A stretch of 64,000 nucleotides of DNA from an uncultured Lachnospiraceae bacterium (GTDB lineage: Bacteria > Bacillota > Clostridia > Lachnospirales > Lachnospiraceae). Position numbers and translations under genes: made by a program. Shown here one piece after another: positions 1 to 8,590 of the stretch. Below the pieces are notes generated by a model, which was not told the origin of the DNA, ran no database searches, and saw nothing but the letters and a program-made list of their open reading frames with translations. The stretch spans positions 285,747 through 349,746 of the forward strand of contig CAJUSK010000034.1 of NCBI GenBank assembly GCA_910589075.1, in the 5' to 3' direction. Numbering within the stretch: position 1 is the first letter of the stretch; every line of letters starts with the position of its first letter.

Positions 1-1
1 T

Positions 2-1573
2 GAGATGGGGAATATCTGGTACAATGAGCCTAAAACGCTGGATGTGGCTTTTGATGTAATCGGGGATATTGTCCTGAGCGCCGCCAGCCAGCAGTATGGC
101 GGGTTCACGGTGCCCAGTGTGGATCTGATTCTGGAACCCTATGCGGAGAAATCTTATCGGCGTGCCATCGAGAAATATATACGGCTGGGCATTGAACGGG
201 AACGGGCCGAAGAGGAGGCTTATGCCGATGTGGTGCGGGAGTTTGAACAGGGCTTCCAGGGCTGGGAATATAAGTTTAATACGGTTGCCAGCAGCAGGGG
301 CGACTATCCGTTTATTACCGTGACAGCAGGAACGGGCCGGGGCAGGTTTGCCAGGCTGGCCACCATATCCATGCTGAATGTCAGACGAACAGGGCAGGGA
401 AAAGCAGAGTGCAGGAAGCCGGTGCTGTTTCCCAAGATTGTATTTCTGTACGATGAAAATCTGCACGGGCCGGGCGGAGAGCTGGAAGATGTGTTCGAAG
501 CAGGCGTAAAGTGTTCTGCCAAAACCATGTATCCAGACTGGCTGTCGCTGACCGGCAAAGGGTACATTGCCAGTATGTATAAGCGGTATGGAAAGATTAT
601 TTCTCCTATGGGCTGCCGGGCATTTCTGTCACCCTGGTATGAGCGGGGCGGCATGCATCCGGCGGATGATGCAGATGTGCCGGTTTTTGTGGGACGGTTC
701 AATATTGGTGCCGTTTCCCTCCATCTCCCCATGATTCTGGCAAAGGCCAGACAGGAAAGCCGGGATTTTTATGATGTGCTGGACTATTATCTGAATCTGA
801 TACGCCAGCTTCATATCAGGACCTATGCCTATCTCGGAGAGATGCGTGCTTCCACCAACCCGCTGGCTTACTGTGAAGGCGGTTTTCTGGGCGGGCATTT
901 GAAACTGACAGACAAGATTAAGCCCATTTTAAAATCAGCCACGGCATCGTTTGGGATTACAGCCTTCAACGAGCTCCAGGAGTTGTACAATGGCAAATCT
1001 CTGGTGGAAGACGGGGCGTTTGCGCTGGAAGTGCTGGAACATATCAATCAGAAAGTCAATGAATTCAAAGAGCAGGACGGCAATCTGTATGCGATTTACG
1101 GAACACCGGCAGAAAATCTGTGCGGCCTGCAGGTTCGGCAGTTCCGTGAAAAATACGGGATTGTGGAAGGGGTATCTGACAGGGAGTATGTGAGCAACAG
1201 CTTCCACTGTCATGTGACGGAAGAGATTACGCCCATTGAAAAGCAGGATATGGAATACCGTTTTTGGGAAATGTCCAACGGCGGTAAGATTCAGTATGTC
1301 AAATATCCCATTGACTATAATATAGAGGCCATTAAGACATTGATCCGCAGGGCTATGGATATGGGGCTGTATGAAGGCGTCAATCTGTCCCTGGCCTACT
1401 GCGACGATTGCGGGCACCAGGAACTGGAGATGGATGTATGCCCCAAATGCGGCAGCCATAACCTGACAAAGATAGACCGGATGAACGGTTATCTCTCCTA
1501 TTCGCGGATTCATGGGGATACCCGTCTGAATGATGCGAAAATGGCGGAAATTGCGGATCGGGTCAGCATGTAG
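2..1573 (+). CDS. nrdD: Anaerobic (class III) ribonucleoside-triphosphate reductase, 5' end missing
   Basis: Reduces ribonucleoside triphosphates to deoxyribonucleotides in the cytosol without oxygen, using a glycyl radical. The first 522 residues visible here begin inside the protein: the reading frame is open back to base 2 (GAG ATG GGG AAT) and the ATP-cone and N-terminal part expected of a roughly 700-residue protein are absent, so the gene starts upstream of the window. The C-terminal zinc site is visible as CDDCG and CPKCG around residues 468-485, followed by the RMNGYLSYSR glycyl-radical loop whose Gly would carry the radical. It is followed at once by its activase gene and by dut, a sensible nucleotide-supply operon. 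Identification is secure; only the true start is unknown. Confidence 0.97.
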   Translation, partial: EMGNIWYNEPKTLDVAFDVIGDIVLSAASQQYGGFTVPSVDLILEPYAEKSYRRAIEKYIRLGIERERAEEEAYADVVREFEQGFQGWEYKFNTVASSRGDYPFITVTAGTGRGRFARLATISMLNVRRTGQGKAECRKPVLFPKIVFLYDENLHGPGGELEDVFEAGVKCSAKTMYPDWLSLTGKGYIASMYKRYGKIISPMGCRAFLSPWYERGGMHPADDADVPVFVGRFNIGAVSLHLPMILAKARQESRDFYDVLDYYLNLIRQLHIRTYAYLGEMRASTNPLAYCEGGFLGGHLKLTDKIKPILKSATASFGITAFNELQELYNGKSLVEDGAFALEVLEHINQKVNEFKEQDGNLYAIYGTPAENLCGLQVRQFREKYGIVEGVSDREYVSNSFHCHVTEEITPIEKQDMEYRFWEMSNGGKIQYVKYPIDYNIEAIKTLIRRAMDMGLYEGVNLSLAYCDDCGHQELEMDVCPKCGSHNLTKIDRMNGYLSYSRIHGDTRLNDAKMAEIADRVSM

Positions 1574-1622
1574 GTACAGGCAAAAAGCCGGAAAGGGAAA
1601 AAGGAAAACCAGGAGAGAAGCA

Positions 1623-2132
1623 ATGCGGTATCATAATATTACAAAGGATGATATGCTCAACGGGGACGGCCTGCGGGTGGTTCTCTGGGTGGCGGGCTGT
1701 TCCCATTGCTGCAGGGAATGCCATAATCCGGTGACATGGGATCCAAACGGCGGCCTTTTGTTTGATGATGCGGCCCGTGAGGAAATTTTTGAGCAGCTTG
1801 CAAAACCCTATATTTCCGGGATTACTTTTTCCGGCGGAGATCCGCTTCATCCGGCCAACAGGCCGGATGTGAGAAAGCTGATCGGGGAAATCCGCAGGCA
1901 GATGCCGGAAAAGACAATCTGGGTGTATACCGGCGATTTGTGGGAAAATGTGGCGAAGGACCCGATGATGGGTCAGATCGATGTACTGGTGGACGGAGAG
2001 TTTCATATGGAGGAGTTTGATCCCCGGCTGATGTGGAAGGGAAGCCGGAATCAGAGGGTCATTGATGTAAAGAAAAGCCTGTTGCAGAAAGAGGGCTGCG
2101 GCCCCATACTGCACTGTGGCGACTATGCATAA
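1623..2132 (+). CDS. nrdG: Anaerobic ribonucleotide reductase-activating protein (radical SAM)
   Basis: Radical SAM activase that installs the glycyl radical on NrdD. The 169-residue product has the short NrdG architecture with the cluster motif GCSHCCRECHNP near residues 31-42, giving the Cx3Cx2C spacing for the 4Fe-4S cluster, then a glycine-rich FSGGDPLHP SAM-binding stretch. The frame is open further upstream, but the ATG at 1623 is preceded by AGGAGAGAAG at 1611-1620 and matches the usual NrdG start (MRYHNITKDDMLNG), so I use it. It lies 49 bases after nrdD and 33 bases before dut, suggesting co-transcription. Confidence 0.95.
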   Translation: MRYHNITKDDMLNGDGLRVVLWVAGCSHCCRECHNPVTWDPNGGLLFDDAAREEIFEQLAKPYISGITFSGGDPLHPANRPDVRKLIGEIRRQMPEKTIWVYTGDLWENVAKDPMMGQIDVLVDGEFHMEEFDPRLMWKGSRNQRVIDVKKSLLQKEGCGPILHCGDYA

Positions 2133-2165
2133 GGCTGGTCGTGCGGGTGACAAACGGAGGATGAA

Positions 2166-2675
2166 ATGAAACGAATTGCAAAATTTTACAAAGTGAGCAA
2201 AGAAAGATTTACGGAGGATTTAAACGAGGCGGTTCCGGGTTTTACGGAAGCGGAAATCAATGAAATATATGAACAGATCAAACTGCCTAAGCGGGCCACC
2301 AGAGGCAGCGCCGGTTATGATTTTTATGCGCCCATTACATTTAATATCAGTCCGGGCAGAGAACTTCTGATTCCCACCGGTATCCGGGTGGAAATGGAAG
2401 AGGACTGGGTACTGATGCTGTATCCCAGGAGCGGGCTGGGCTTTAAATACCGCCTGCAGTTGAACAATACGGTTGGGATTATTGACAGTGATTATTTTTA
2501 TGCGGACAACGAAGGGCACATCATGGTGCGGATTACCAATGATTCCAAAGTAGGCCGGGAATTGCGCGTAGACCGCGGCATGGGCTTTATCCAGGGAATT
2601 TTCCTGGAATATGGCCTGACCAGCGATGATGACACGGACACGGTGCGTACAGGCGGGTTTGGAAGTACGAACTGA
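2166..2675 (+). CDS. dut: dUTP diphosphatase (trimeric dUTPase family)
   Basis: Hydrolyses dUTP to dUMP and pyrophosphate, keeping uracil out of DNA and feeding dTMP synthesis. The five dUTPase motifs can be read in order in the 169-residue protein: RGSAGYDFYA (about residues 46-55), PRSGLG, NTVGIIDSDY containing the catalytic Asp, GMGFIQGIF, and the C-terminal RTGGFGSTN arm that closes over the nucleotide. It is slightly longer than minimal bacterial dUTPases because of an N-terminal extension of about 35 residues. ATG 2166 follows ACGGAGGATGAA. Placement behind nrdDG links it to anaerobic dNTP synthesis. A dCTP-deaminase-type relative is less likely because motif 5 is complete. Confidence 0.92.
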   Translation: MKRIAKFYKVSKERFTEDLNEAVPGFTEAEINEIYEQIKLPKRATRGSAGYDFYAPITFNISPGRELLIPTGIRVEMEEDWVLMLYPRSGLGFKYRLQLNNTVGIIDSDYFYADNEGHIMVRITNDSKVGRELRVDRGMGFIQGIFLEYGLTSDDDTDTVRTGGFGSTN

Positions 2676-2705
2676 CCGATTGGATAAGGATTGACGGAAT
2701 GTGGG

Positions 2706-2743
2706 CAGCCTGCACACTCTTTTTGGGGAGTGCAGGCTGTTTT
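2706..2743 (+). terminator. Rho-independent terminator of nrdD-nrdG-dut
   Basis: Ten perfectly complementary bases, cagcctgcac at 2706-2715 and gtgcaggctg at 2730-2739, form a GC-rich hairpin followed by a short TTTT. It ends the nrdDG-dut operon. Confidence 0.8.
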
Positions 2744-2761
2744 GATGGAACGGATTTGAAA

Positions 2762-2791
2762 GTATAAAAACACCTGATTTCAGTCATACTA
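2762..2791 (+). promoter_or_regulatory. Forespore sigma (SigG/SigF-like) promoter candidate
   Basis: GTATA at 2762-2766, an 18-base spacer and CATACTA at 2785-2791 fit the forespore sigma-factor pattern (SigG -10 CATnmTA). It lies directly upstream of a GerA-family germination gene, where such a promoter is expected. Inferred by eye; no transcription data. Confidence 0.5.
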
Positions 2792-2799
2792 AGGGCAGA

Positions 2800-4242
2800 T
2801 TGGGGGTTTTTAAATTGCGTAATCAGACACAGGCAAAGATGGCAGGAACACTCAGCGCAGACATGGAATATATGAAAGAAACTCTGTCTGTGGGGAAAAA
2901 CTTTGATATTGTGTATCGTGTCATTCATATTGGCGGGAAGGAAGCCTGCTTTTATTTTATTGACGGGTTCTGCAAAGATGAGCTGATGGAAAAGCTGTTG
3001 CAGTATCTCATCGAGCTCAGTGATCAGGAGATGGCCGGTACTGTCCATGAGATGTTGAAAAAGCATATGCCCTATGTGGAAGTGGATGTCAATGATACAT
3101 GGGAAGAGATTATCCATAATCTGATGTCCGGTGTGCTCATATTGTTCATTGACGGATATGAGAAGGCCATTTTGATTGATTGCCGCACATATCCTGCCAG
3201 AAGCGTATCAGAGCCGGAAAAAGATAAGGTGCTTCGCGGTTCAAAAGACGGTTTTGTGGAGACGGTTGTGTTCAATACGGCGCTGATTCGCAGAAGAATC
3301 CGGAGTACGGATCTGCGTATGGAAATGATGAATGCGGGTGAAAGTTCCCAGACGGATATTGTACTCTGCTATATGGATTCCAGGGTGGACCATGCATTTC
3401 TGAAAAAGGTTCAGGACGGTATCCGCAATATTCAGGTGGATGCTCTGACCATGAATCAGGAATCTCTGGCAGAGTGTTTGTATAAACGAAGCTGGTTTAA
3501 CCCTTTTCCCAAATTTAAGTTTACAGAGCGTCCGGATACGGCGGCGGCCCATGTGCTGGAGGGGAATATTGTAATTCTGGTGGACAATTCACCGTCAGCC
3601 ATGATTACGCCCACGACGGTATTTGATGTGATTGATGAAGCGGATGATTATTATTTTCCTCCCATAACCGGCACATATCTGCGGTTTTCCAGATTTTTGA
3701 TTGCGTTTATCACATATTTTTTAACGCCTACCTTTCTGCTCCTGATGCAGAATCAGGAGTGGATACCGGAGGCTTTTGACTTTATTCGCATACAGGATGA
3801 AATGAACCTGCCTCTGCTCTGGCAGTTTCTGGTACTGGAACTCGCCATTGACGGTTTGCGGCTGGCAGCAGTCAATACGCCAAACATGCTCAGCACGCCG
3901 CTCAGTGTGATGGCAGCGCTTGTCTTGGGGGAATTTTCTGTAAACAGCGGCTGGTTTAATTCAGAAGTGATGTTGTATATGGCTTTTGTGGCCATTGCCA
4001 ATTATACCCAGTCCAGCTATGAACTGGGTTATGCCCTTAAATTTATGCGGATAATCAATCTGATAGCCACGGCACTGTTCGGCCTGTGGGGATATATTGG
4101 GGCAATCTTGCTGTGCATTATAAGCATCGCGTGCAACCGGACTGTGGCGAATACCAGTTATATTTATCCGTTGATTCCGTTCCATGGGAAAGAATTGATG
4201 CGGAGGGTGTTCCGATTGCGCCTGCCCGGGGCGAAGCAGTAA
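2800..4242 (+). CDS. Spore germination protein, GerA/SpoVAF family
   Basis: Membrane protein of the GerA A-subunit family, which includes SpoVAF and acts in the spore inner membrane during germination. An N-terminal soluble half of about 290 residues carries the family phrase RGSKDGFVETVVFNTALIRR followed by paired RRIRS residues; the C-terminal half has several hydrophobic segments (about residues 290-460) including the conserved TPNMLSTPLS stretch. The outermost start is TTG 2800, but it lies only 9 bases after a SigG-like -10 element and would have almost no leader; TTG 2815, behind GGGGG, or ATG 2839 may be the true start. It stands alone, without GerB/GerC-type partners, which favours a SpoVAF-like role over a nutrient receptor. 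Confidence 0.88.
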   Translation: MGVFKLRNQTQAKMAGTLSADMEYMKETLSVGKNFDIVYRVIHIGGKEACFYFIDGFCKDELMEKLLQYLIELSDQEMAGTVHEMLKKHMPYVEVDVNDTWEEIIHNLMSGVLILFIDGYEKAILIDCRTYPARSVSEPEKDKVLRGSKDGFVETVVFNTALIRRRIRSTDLRMEMMNAGESSQTDIVLCYMDSRVDHAFLKKVQDGIRNIQVDALTMNQESLAECLYKRSWFNPFPKFKFTERPDTAAAHVLEGNIVILVDNSPSAMITPTTVFDVIDEADDYYFPPITGTYLRFSRFLIAFITYFLTPTFLLLMQNQEWIPEAFDFIRIQDEMNLPLLWQFLVLELAIDGLRLAAVNTPNMLSTPLSVMAALVLGEFSVNSGWFNSEVMLYMAFVAIANYTQSSYELGYALKFMRIINLIATALFGLWGYIGAILLCIISIACNRTVANTSYIYPLIPFHGKELMRRVFRLRLPGAKQ

Positions 4243-4271
4243 AAAGCGGGAGCCGGACAGGGATAAAACAG

Positions 4272-4316
4272 TGGCTGAAACAATAGAAAGTATGCTTTCT
4301 GTTGTCTCAGCCGGCA
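4272..4316. terminator. Hairpin between convergent genes
   Basis: A long imperfect stem pairs gtggctga with tcagccggcac and contains the inner pair agaaag (4285-4290)/ctttct (4295-4300). There is no strong T tract, but its place between two convergent genes fits a bidirectional terminator. Confidence 0.5.
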
Positions 4317-4370
4317 CTGGCAGCGGGGTGGCAGCCACACCATAAAACGTTGCCAGTCTGACAAGGGATT

Positions 4371-4937
4371 TTAAGGTTTATATAAATGGCATTTTTTTAC
4401 ATGGTCATTGACAATTCCCACTGCCTGCATATAGGCATATAGAATCGTACTGCCTACAAATTTAAAACCGCGTTTTTTCAAATCTTTGCTGATACGGTCC
4501 GAAAGAGGAGTCCTTGCAGGTATTTCATCTTCTGTGCTGAAATGATTGTCAATGGGTTTATAATCAACATAAGACCAGATAAATGAGTCAAAACTGCCAT
4601 ATTCTTCCTGTATTTTTATGAATTGCTGTGCATTTGTTATTGCGGATTTGATTTTTAATCTGTTGCGGATGATTTTTTCATTTTGCATCAGTTCCTCAAT
4701 TTTGGCTTCGTCATAGAGAGCCACTTTTCGGCAGTCGAATGTATCAAAGGCTTCTCTGAATGCCTCTCTTTTATTTAAGATTGTCAGCCATGATAATCCC
4801 GCCTGCATCCCCTCAAGGATGAGCATTTCAAATAATTTGTCATCATTATGAACAGGTTTTCCCCATTCTTTGTCATGGTATTCCTTATACAAGTCTGTTG
4901 TTGCCCATGAACATCTCTCTCTATTCTCTTTTTCCAT
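4371..4937 (-). CDS. tag: DNA-3-methyladenine glycosylase I
   Basis: Base-excision repair enzyme that removes 3-methyladenine from alkylated DNA. The 188-residue protein shows the Tag signature from its N terminus: CSWATTDLYKEYHDKEWG with the zinc-binding Cys and His, then LILEGMQAGLSW containing the substrate-pocket Glu, and near the C terminus NDHVKKCHLY with the remaining zinc ligands. The frame is open upstream to 4985, but ATG at 4935-4937 is preceded by AAGGGGATA and fits the family start, so I use it. It is monocistronic and convergent with the germination gene. Confidence 0.95.
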   Translation of the reverse strand: MEKENRERCSWATTDLYKEYHDKEWGKPVHNDDKLFEMLILEGMQAGLSWLTILNKREAFREAFDTFDCRKVALYDEAKIEELMQNEKIIRNRLKIKSAITNAQQFIKIQEEYGSFDSFIWSYVDYKPIDNHFSTEDEIPARTPLSDRISKDLKKRGFKFVGSTILYAYMQAVGIVNDHVKKCHLYKP

Positions 4938-5170
4938 CGTATCCCCTTTTCTGTCATTTCTGATGTGTATCTTAGCTGTTTTCATTTTACCACAATCCCA
5001 CCTGGTGAGAACAGCAAAACTGAGTGGCCGGAGACGGCTGCGGATGTGGTGTTCTGCAAATGGAGACGTTGTTTTTGTGGTTATTTTTCACACCCGCGCC
5101 ATGCACTTGCTGCAGGGCGTCGGAGCCAGTGCCAAAATGCGCGTTTTATAGCATTTTGTGTGCATCAGTT

Positions 5171-5234
5171 GTTGCAATTCACACCGAAATAGTTGTAAAT
5201 GGGTGCGAAATCTGGCGTGGGTGTGAATTGTAAC
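5171..5234. repeat. Palindromic intergenic repeat, family 2, copy 1
   Basis: Left arm gttgcaattcacacc (5171-5185) and right arm ggtgtgaattgtaac (5220-5234) are complementary at 14 of 15 positions, the exception being a G:U pair in RNA. A related, more diverged unit occurs at 9865-9925. Confidence 0.6.
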
Positions 5235-5273
5235 GTTTTTGTGTAATGAGATGTGTGGATTCTTTTTGGATCG

Positions 5274-5302
5274 TTGCAATCATCAGGTGATTGTGATAAA
5301 AT
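5274..5302 (+). promoter_or_regulatory. Sigma-A promoter for the TIM-barrel gene
   Basis: TTGCAA at 5274-5279, a 17-base spacer and TAAAAT at 5297-5302. The spacer contains the dyad aatca-tcagg-tgatt (5278-5292), which could be an operator. Confidence 0.55.
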
Positions 5303-5345
5303 CGAACATGGAATTGAATGAGAAGAAAGCAGGGAGGAAGAGCCG

Positions 5346-6287
5346 ATGCCTGAGATAGGCGTACAGAGCAAAAATATTGTAGACGAAAAAAATCCGGCAG
5401 AGGGGTTTGAGATGATGAGGCGGACAGGTTTTACCTGCTGTGATTTCAGTCTCAATGCCCGTCTGACAAACAATTCCCTATATCGCGCTGAGGTAAACAG
5501 TTTTTTTGATTGCTCCTTACAGGAACTGGAGGCCTATTTCCAGCCTCATAAGGATGCGGCCGCAGCCGCAGGCATACGGGTCAATCAGATGCACATGCCA
5601 TATCCTGTACATGTGCCGGGCGGTCCGGATGAATTGAATGCATATCTGCGGACGGTGGTGGCGCCCAGAAGTATACAGGTATGTGCCTTTTTTGACTGTC
5701 ATTATATTGTGGTGCATGGTTTTAAGCTGGCATATTATCTGGGGTCAGAAGAAGCGGAATGGGAGCAGACAGAAAATTTTCTGGAGTATCTTGCACCGGT
5801 GGCAAAAGAGTGTGGCGTTACCCTGTGTATCGAAAACCTCTATACGGCTTTGGGGAGTCGTCTTGTGGAGGGGCCCTGCTGTGATGTGGCGAAGGCTGTG
5901 AGACGGATTGACAGGATGAACGAGAAATATGGGGCTGAAATACTAGGATTTTGTTTTGATACAGGTCATGCAAACCTGGTGGGGCTGGACTTTGAGGATT
6001 TCATTACCACCCTGGGAAAACGGTTAAAAGTGCTGCATATGCATGATAATGACGGAATGGGCGATTTGCATCAGATTCCGTTTACATTTACCCGAAGCAG
6101 AGAAAATCTGCCTTCTACGGATTGGGAAGGGTTTGTGAAGGGAATGCGGAATATACAGTTTGACGGTGTGCTCAGCTTTGAGACAGCGCCGACGCTGACA
6201 GCTTTTCCCGACTCCATGAAAGAGGATACACTTGCTTTTATAGCTAAGATCGGCAAGTATTTTGCGGATGAAATTGAAAAGAAATAA
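5346..6287 (+). CDS. Sugar phosphate isomerase/epimerase-like TIM-barrel protein
   Basis: A 313-residue protein of the xylose isomerase-like/AP endonuclease 2 TIM-barrel family, whose members isomerise or epimerise sugars and polyols with a divalent metal. Candidate metal ligands are present: Glu in CIENLYT (about residue 161), Asp and His in CFDTGHANL (about 203-211), His in HMHDND (about 230) and Glu in FETAP (about 279). ATG 5346 follows GGGAGGAAGAG. It is monocistronic, with its own promoter and a strong terminator. A clear paralogue fused to a Rossmann-like module ends the glycan locus at 56643-57887 but has lost most of these ligands. The exact substrate cannot be assigned. Confidence 0.8.
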   Translation: MPEIGVQSKNIVDEKNPAEGFEMMRRTGFTCCDFSLNARLTNNSLYRAEVNSFFDCSLQELEAYFQPHKDAAAAAGIRVNQMHMPYPVHVPGGPDELNAYLRTVVAPRSIQVCAFFDCHYIVVHGFKLAYYLGSEEAEWEQTENFLEYLAPVAKECGVTLCIENLYTALGSRLVEGPCCDVAKAVRRIDRMNEKYGAEILGFCFDTGHANLVGLDFEDFITTLGKRLKVLHMHDNDGMGDLHQIPFTFTRSRENLPSTDWEGFVKGMRNIQFDGVLSFETAPTLTAFPDSMKEDTLAFIAKIGKYFADEIEKK

Positions 6288-6298
6288 AAGTGCAAGGC

Positions 6299-6343
6299 AA
6301 TCAGAACCATTGGCTCAGACGGGCATATGGTTCTGATTTTTTT
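6299..6343 (+). terminator. Rho-independent terminator
   Basis: Perfect 12-bp stem aatcagaaccat (6299-6310)/atggttctgatt (6327-6338) ending in a seven-T run, directly after the TIM-barrel gene. Confidence 0.9.
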
Positions 6344-6384
6344 ATTCATGACAATAGGTTTACTGGCGAAGCCTGCAATCTATT

Positions 6385-6495
6385 GTTTCATAGGAAAGTG
6401 CGGAAACAAAAGAGATGCGCAGCTTCGCGTGCGGAACAAAAGCAGCGCTTTCAGGAAAATTTGGACGCGAGAGTGTGCGAAGCGCACTTTTGTTC
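6385..6495. repeat. Dispersed palindromic repeat, family 1, copy A
   Basis: Intergenic element containing gatgcgcagcttcgcgtgcg and, at its right end, gtgtgcgaagcgcac followed by ttttgtt. Nearly the same order of motifs recurs at 63769-63885. Any reading frame through it is a product of the repeat, not a gene. Confidence 0.75.
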
Positions 6496-6516
6496 TAGTC
6501 TCCCATAAGCAGGAGG

Positions 6517-6978
6517 TTATAAACCGGTGGCAATATCAATTCCAACACCATGAACAAGAAAATCTGTCAGTGTATCAGAAATTTTTTCAGCATTTTCTAA
6601 GTCTAAACATCCCGCAGAAGTACGATATAAGCCAAAGCCGTCCTTACCGGTTCCAAAAAAGTAAACCAAATCTCCTAAGTCATTGCCAAATAACCATGCA
6701 TTGCTCATAAATTTCTGGTTAGAAGGCCGATTCAATTCTTCTGATTTTTCCAATGCCATTTTAGCACTCCAGATCCAAATAGACAGCCCTTCGTCTTCCA
6801 CTTCAAATTCAGGACCATAGCTATCTTCCCCGGAAATTTGTTTCAAAAATTCAATGTAGTCTTCGGGTAAAGGGACTGGTGTAACACGAATGACTTCTTC
6901 AATATCGTTTTCACCGCCGGCACAGATTTCATCTTCGTCAAAAATCAGCTTTTTGTTTATGTTCCCGATGATGTTCAT
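6517..6978 (-). CDS. SMI1/KNR4 (SUKH) domain protein
   Basis: A 153-residue cytosolic protein that is a single SUKH-type domain: an N-terminal helix with LPEDYIEFLKQISG, then WIWSAKMALE, FGNDLGDLVYFFGTG and DFLVHGVG. SUKH proteins are best known as immunity proteins of contact-dependent and polymorphic toxin systems, but also occur as orphan stress-related proteins. The frame is open upstream to 7149, but ATG 6976-6978 has the ribosome binding site GGGAGGAGAAG and begins the family-like region. No toxin gene is recognisable next to it, so an orphan immunity role is only an inference. Confidence 0.8.
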   Translation of the reverse strand: MNIIGNINKKLIFDEDEICAGGENDIEEVIRVTPVPLPEDYIEFLKQISGEDSYGPEFEVEDEGLSIWIWSAKMALEKSEELNRPSNQKFMSNAWLFGNDLGDLVYFFGTGKDGFGLYRTSAGCLDLENAEKISDTLTDFLVHGVGIDIATGL

Positions 6979-7219
6979 TTCTTCTCCTCCCATATAGATT
7001 TGTCGCTCAATAAGAAAAATCATAGCATGACAAAGAGAGAAACACAATAGGCACTTAACTCTATTTTGCCTGTCCGGACGGTCAAGGTTTAAGTCGTCTG
7101 GGAACCAACACTGTGGAAGTTGTAAAAGGTTTGGAGAAAGGGAGTGCATAGGCGTTCCCGCTTTTTGCGGTCTTCTGTCTTTTGAAACGATGACGTCTGG
7201 CGTTTAAGGAAACATTTAC

Positions 7220-8554
7220 TTAATATTGATACCTTTTCCGATATTTCAGGAACATGACAATGGAAAGAACCAGAGCCATCAGTTCCGCGACCGGTGTAGC
7301 CAGCCAGATACCGTTTACACCCAAAAGAGCGGGAAGTACCAGCATGGTAATCAGCATAAACACAAAGGAGCGTGAAAAGGCAAGGACTGCGGAAACGATT
7401 CCGTTGGACAATGCAGTAAACATTCCGCTGGCAAAAATATTAAAGCCGATAAAGAACAGTGCCAGTGTGCAGATTCGGTTTCCGGTGACAGCCAGTTCAA
7501 AGACCGGATGATCCGGGCGGGCAAATATGGAAACCAGCGGCTTTGTTGCGGCAAAGGAAGCGATCACTGTGACAAGGGAAATAACCGCAATTACTTTCAG
7601 GCTGGTGGAAACCAGTTTTTTCAGCTTCGTAAGATTTTTTTCTCCATAGTAATAACTGATCATAGGTGCAACACCATAAGAATACCCTGTGTAAAGGGAA
7701 CTTGCAAACATCAGGACATACATGATGATGGTCACGGCGGCAACGCCATTCTCGCCAACATAGTGCAGCATCGTCCAGTTGAACATCATGGTAATTATGC
7801 CTGTGACCAGAGCTGTAGCCATTTCAGAACAGCCGTTGGTTGCTGCATTTGCAAGTACTTTTATACGAAAAACGGGTTTTGTGAAATGAAGCAGGTTTTT
7901 CTTGCGGCTGAACACAAACAGGCCAACCAGGGCTGTTACGGAGTAACCCAGACCTGTGGCAATGGCGGCACCGCCGATTCCCAGGTCAAAAACGGCGATG
8001 AAGACAAAATCCAGTACCATGTTCAGCACACCGCCTGTTACGGAGCAGAGCAGTGAGAGCGCTGCTTTTTCAGAGGCAATCATATAGAGAGTAAAGTTGT
8101 TCATCAGCAGAATAGGGATGGTAAACAACAGATAGTGGCGAAGATATGTGGTACAGTAGTTTGCCACCTCTGGAGATAACTCCATGTGTTTGAAAAGGCT
8201 GTCCATAACTGAGTATCCAAGTATGCACATCACCAGGCCAACCATCACATTGGCGAAAATCAGAAATGTGAAATCTTCTCTGGCTTCTTTGGTTTTATGT
8301 TCTCCCATTTTTTTCATAATGACCGCGCTGCCGCCTGTGGCCAGCATGGTGGAGATGGCGGTGACCAGCTGGATCACCGGGGCTGTCAGGTTGATAGCCG
8401 ACAGCGCGTTTGTACCAATCAAATTGGACACAAAGAGTCCGTCAACCATTGTATAGAAAGACATAAAGACCGACATGGCTATGGTGGGGACGGCAAATCT
8501 GAGAATGTTTCCCAATGTAACCGGCTTGCTGTAAGCATTTTGATTATCCATCAT
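7220..8554 (-). CDS. MATE family multidrug/Na+ antiporter
   Basis: Integral membrane exporter of the MATE family, coupling drug or metabolite efflux to a cation gradient. The 444-residue product has the usual length and about twelve hydrophobic segments in two six-helix halves, starting with the typical LGNILRFAVPTIAMSVFMSF and continuing with YTMVDGLFVSNLIG, a MATE half-motif. Two adjacent ATG codons (8552-8554 and 8549-8551) follow AAGGAGAAAC; either could start. Its promoter is of MerR type, so induction by a small molecule is likely. No merR gene is next to it. The substrate is unknown. Confidence 0.93.
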   Translation of the reverse strand: MMDNQNAYSKPVTLGNILRFAVPTIAMSVFMSFYTMVDGLFVSNLIGTNALSAINLTAPVIQLVTAISTMLATGGSAVIMKKMGEHKTKEAREDFTFLIFANVMVGLVMCILGYSVMDSLFKHMELSPEVANYCTTYLRHYLLFTIPILLMNNFTLYMIASEKAALSLLCSVTGGVLNMVLDFVFIAVFDLGIGGAAIATGLGYSVTALVGLFVFSRKKNLLHFTKPVFRIKVLANAATNGCSEMATALVTGIITMMFNWTMLHYVGENGVAAVTIIMYVLMFASSLYTGYSYGVAPMISYYYGEKNLTKLKKLVSTSLKVIAVISLVTVIASFAATKPLVSIFARPDHPVFELAVTGNRICTLALFFIGFNIFASGMFTALSNGIVSAVLAFSRSFVFMLITMLVLPALLGVNGIWLATPVAELMALVLSIVMFLKYRKRYQY

Positions 8555-8590
8555 GTTTCTCCTTATTTTTTGTTTTTTGGAATATGCCTT

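Larger units (their letters stand above)
4938..5345. other. Intergenic region with two hairpins and a promoter
   Basis: There is no gene in this 408-base gap. It holds a perfect 8-bp hairpin (caaaatgc 5133-5140 / gcattttg 5151-5158), a larger inverted repeat at 5171-5234 described separately, and a sigma-A-type promoter at 5274-5302 for the next gene. Confidence 0.6.

Noticed and set aside
6290-6710. Two + strand open frames through the repeat region after the TIM-barrel gene
   Set aside because: They cross a strong terminator or repeat A and are antisense to the SUKH gene; no ribosome binding site fits.
6979-7219. Short gap between the SUKH gene start and the MATE gene end searched for a toxin gene
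   Set aside because: No open frame with a toxin-like domain or ribosome binding site was found; only a short ccgc/gcgg hairpin is present.
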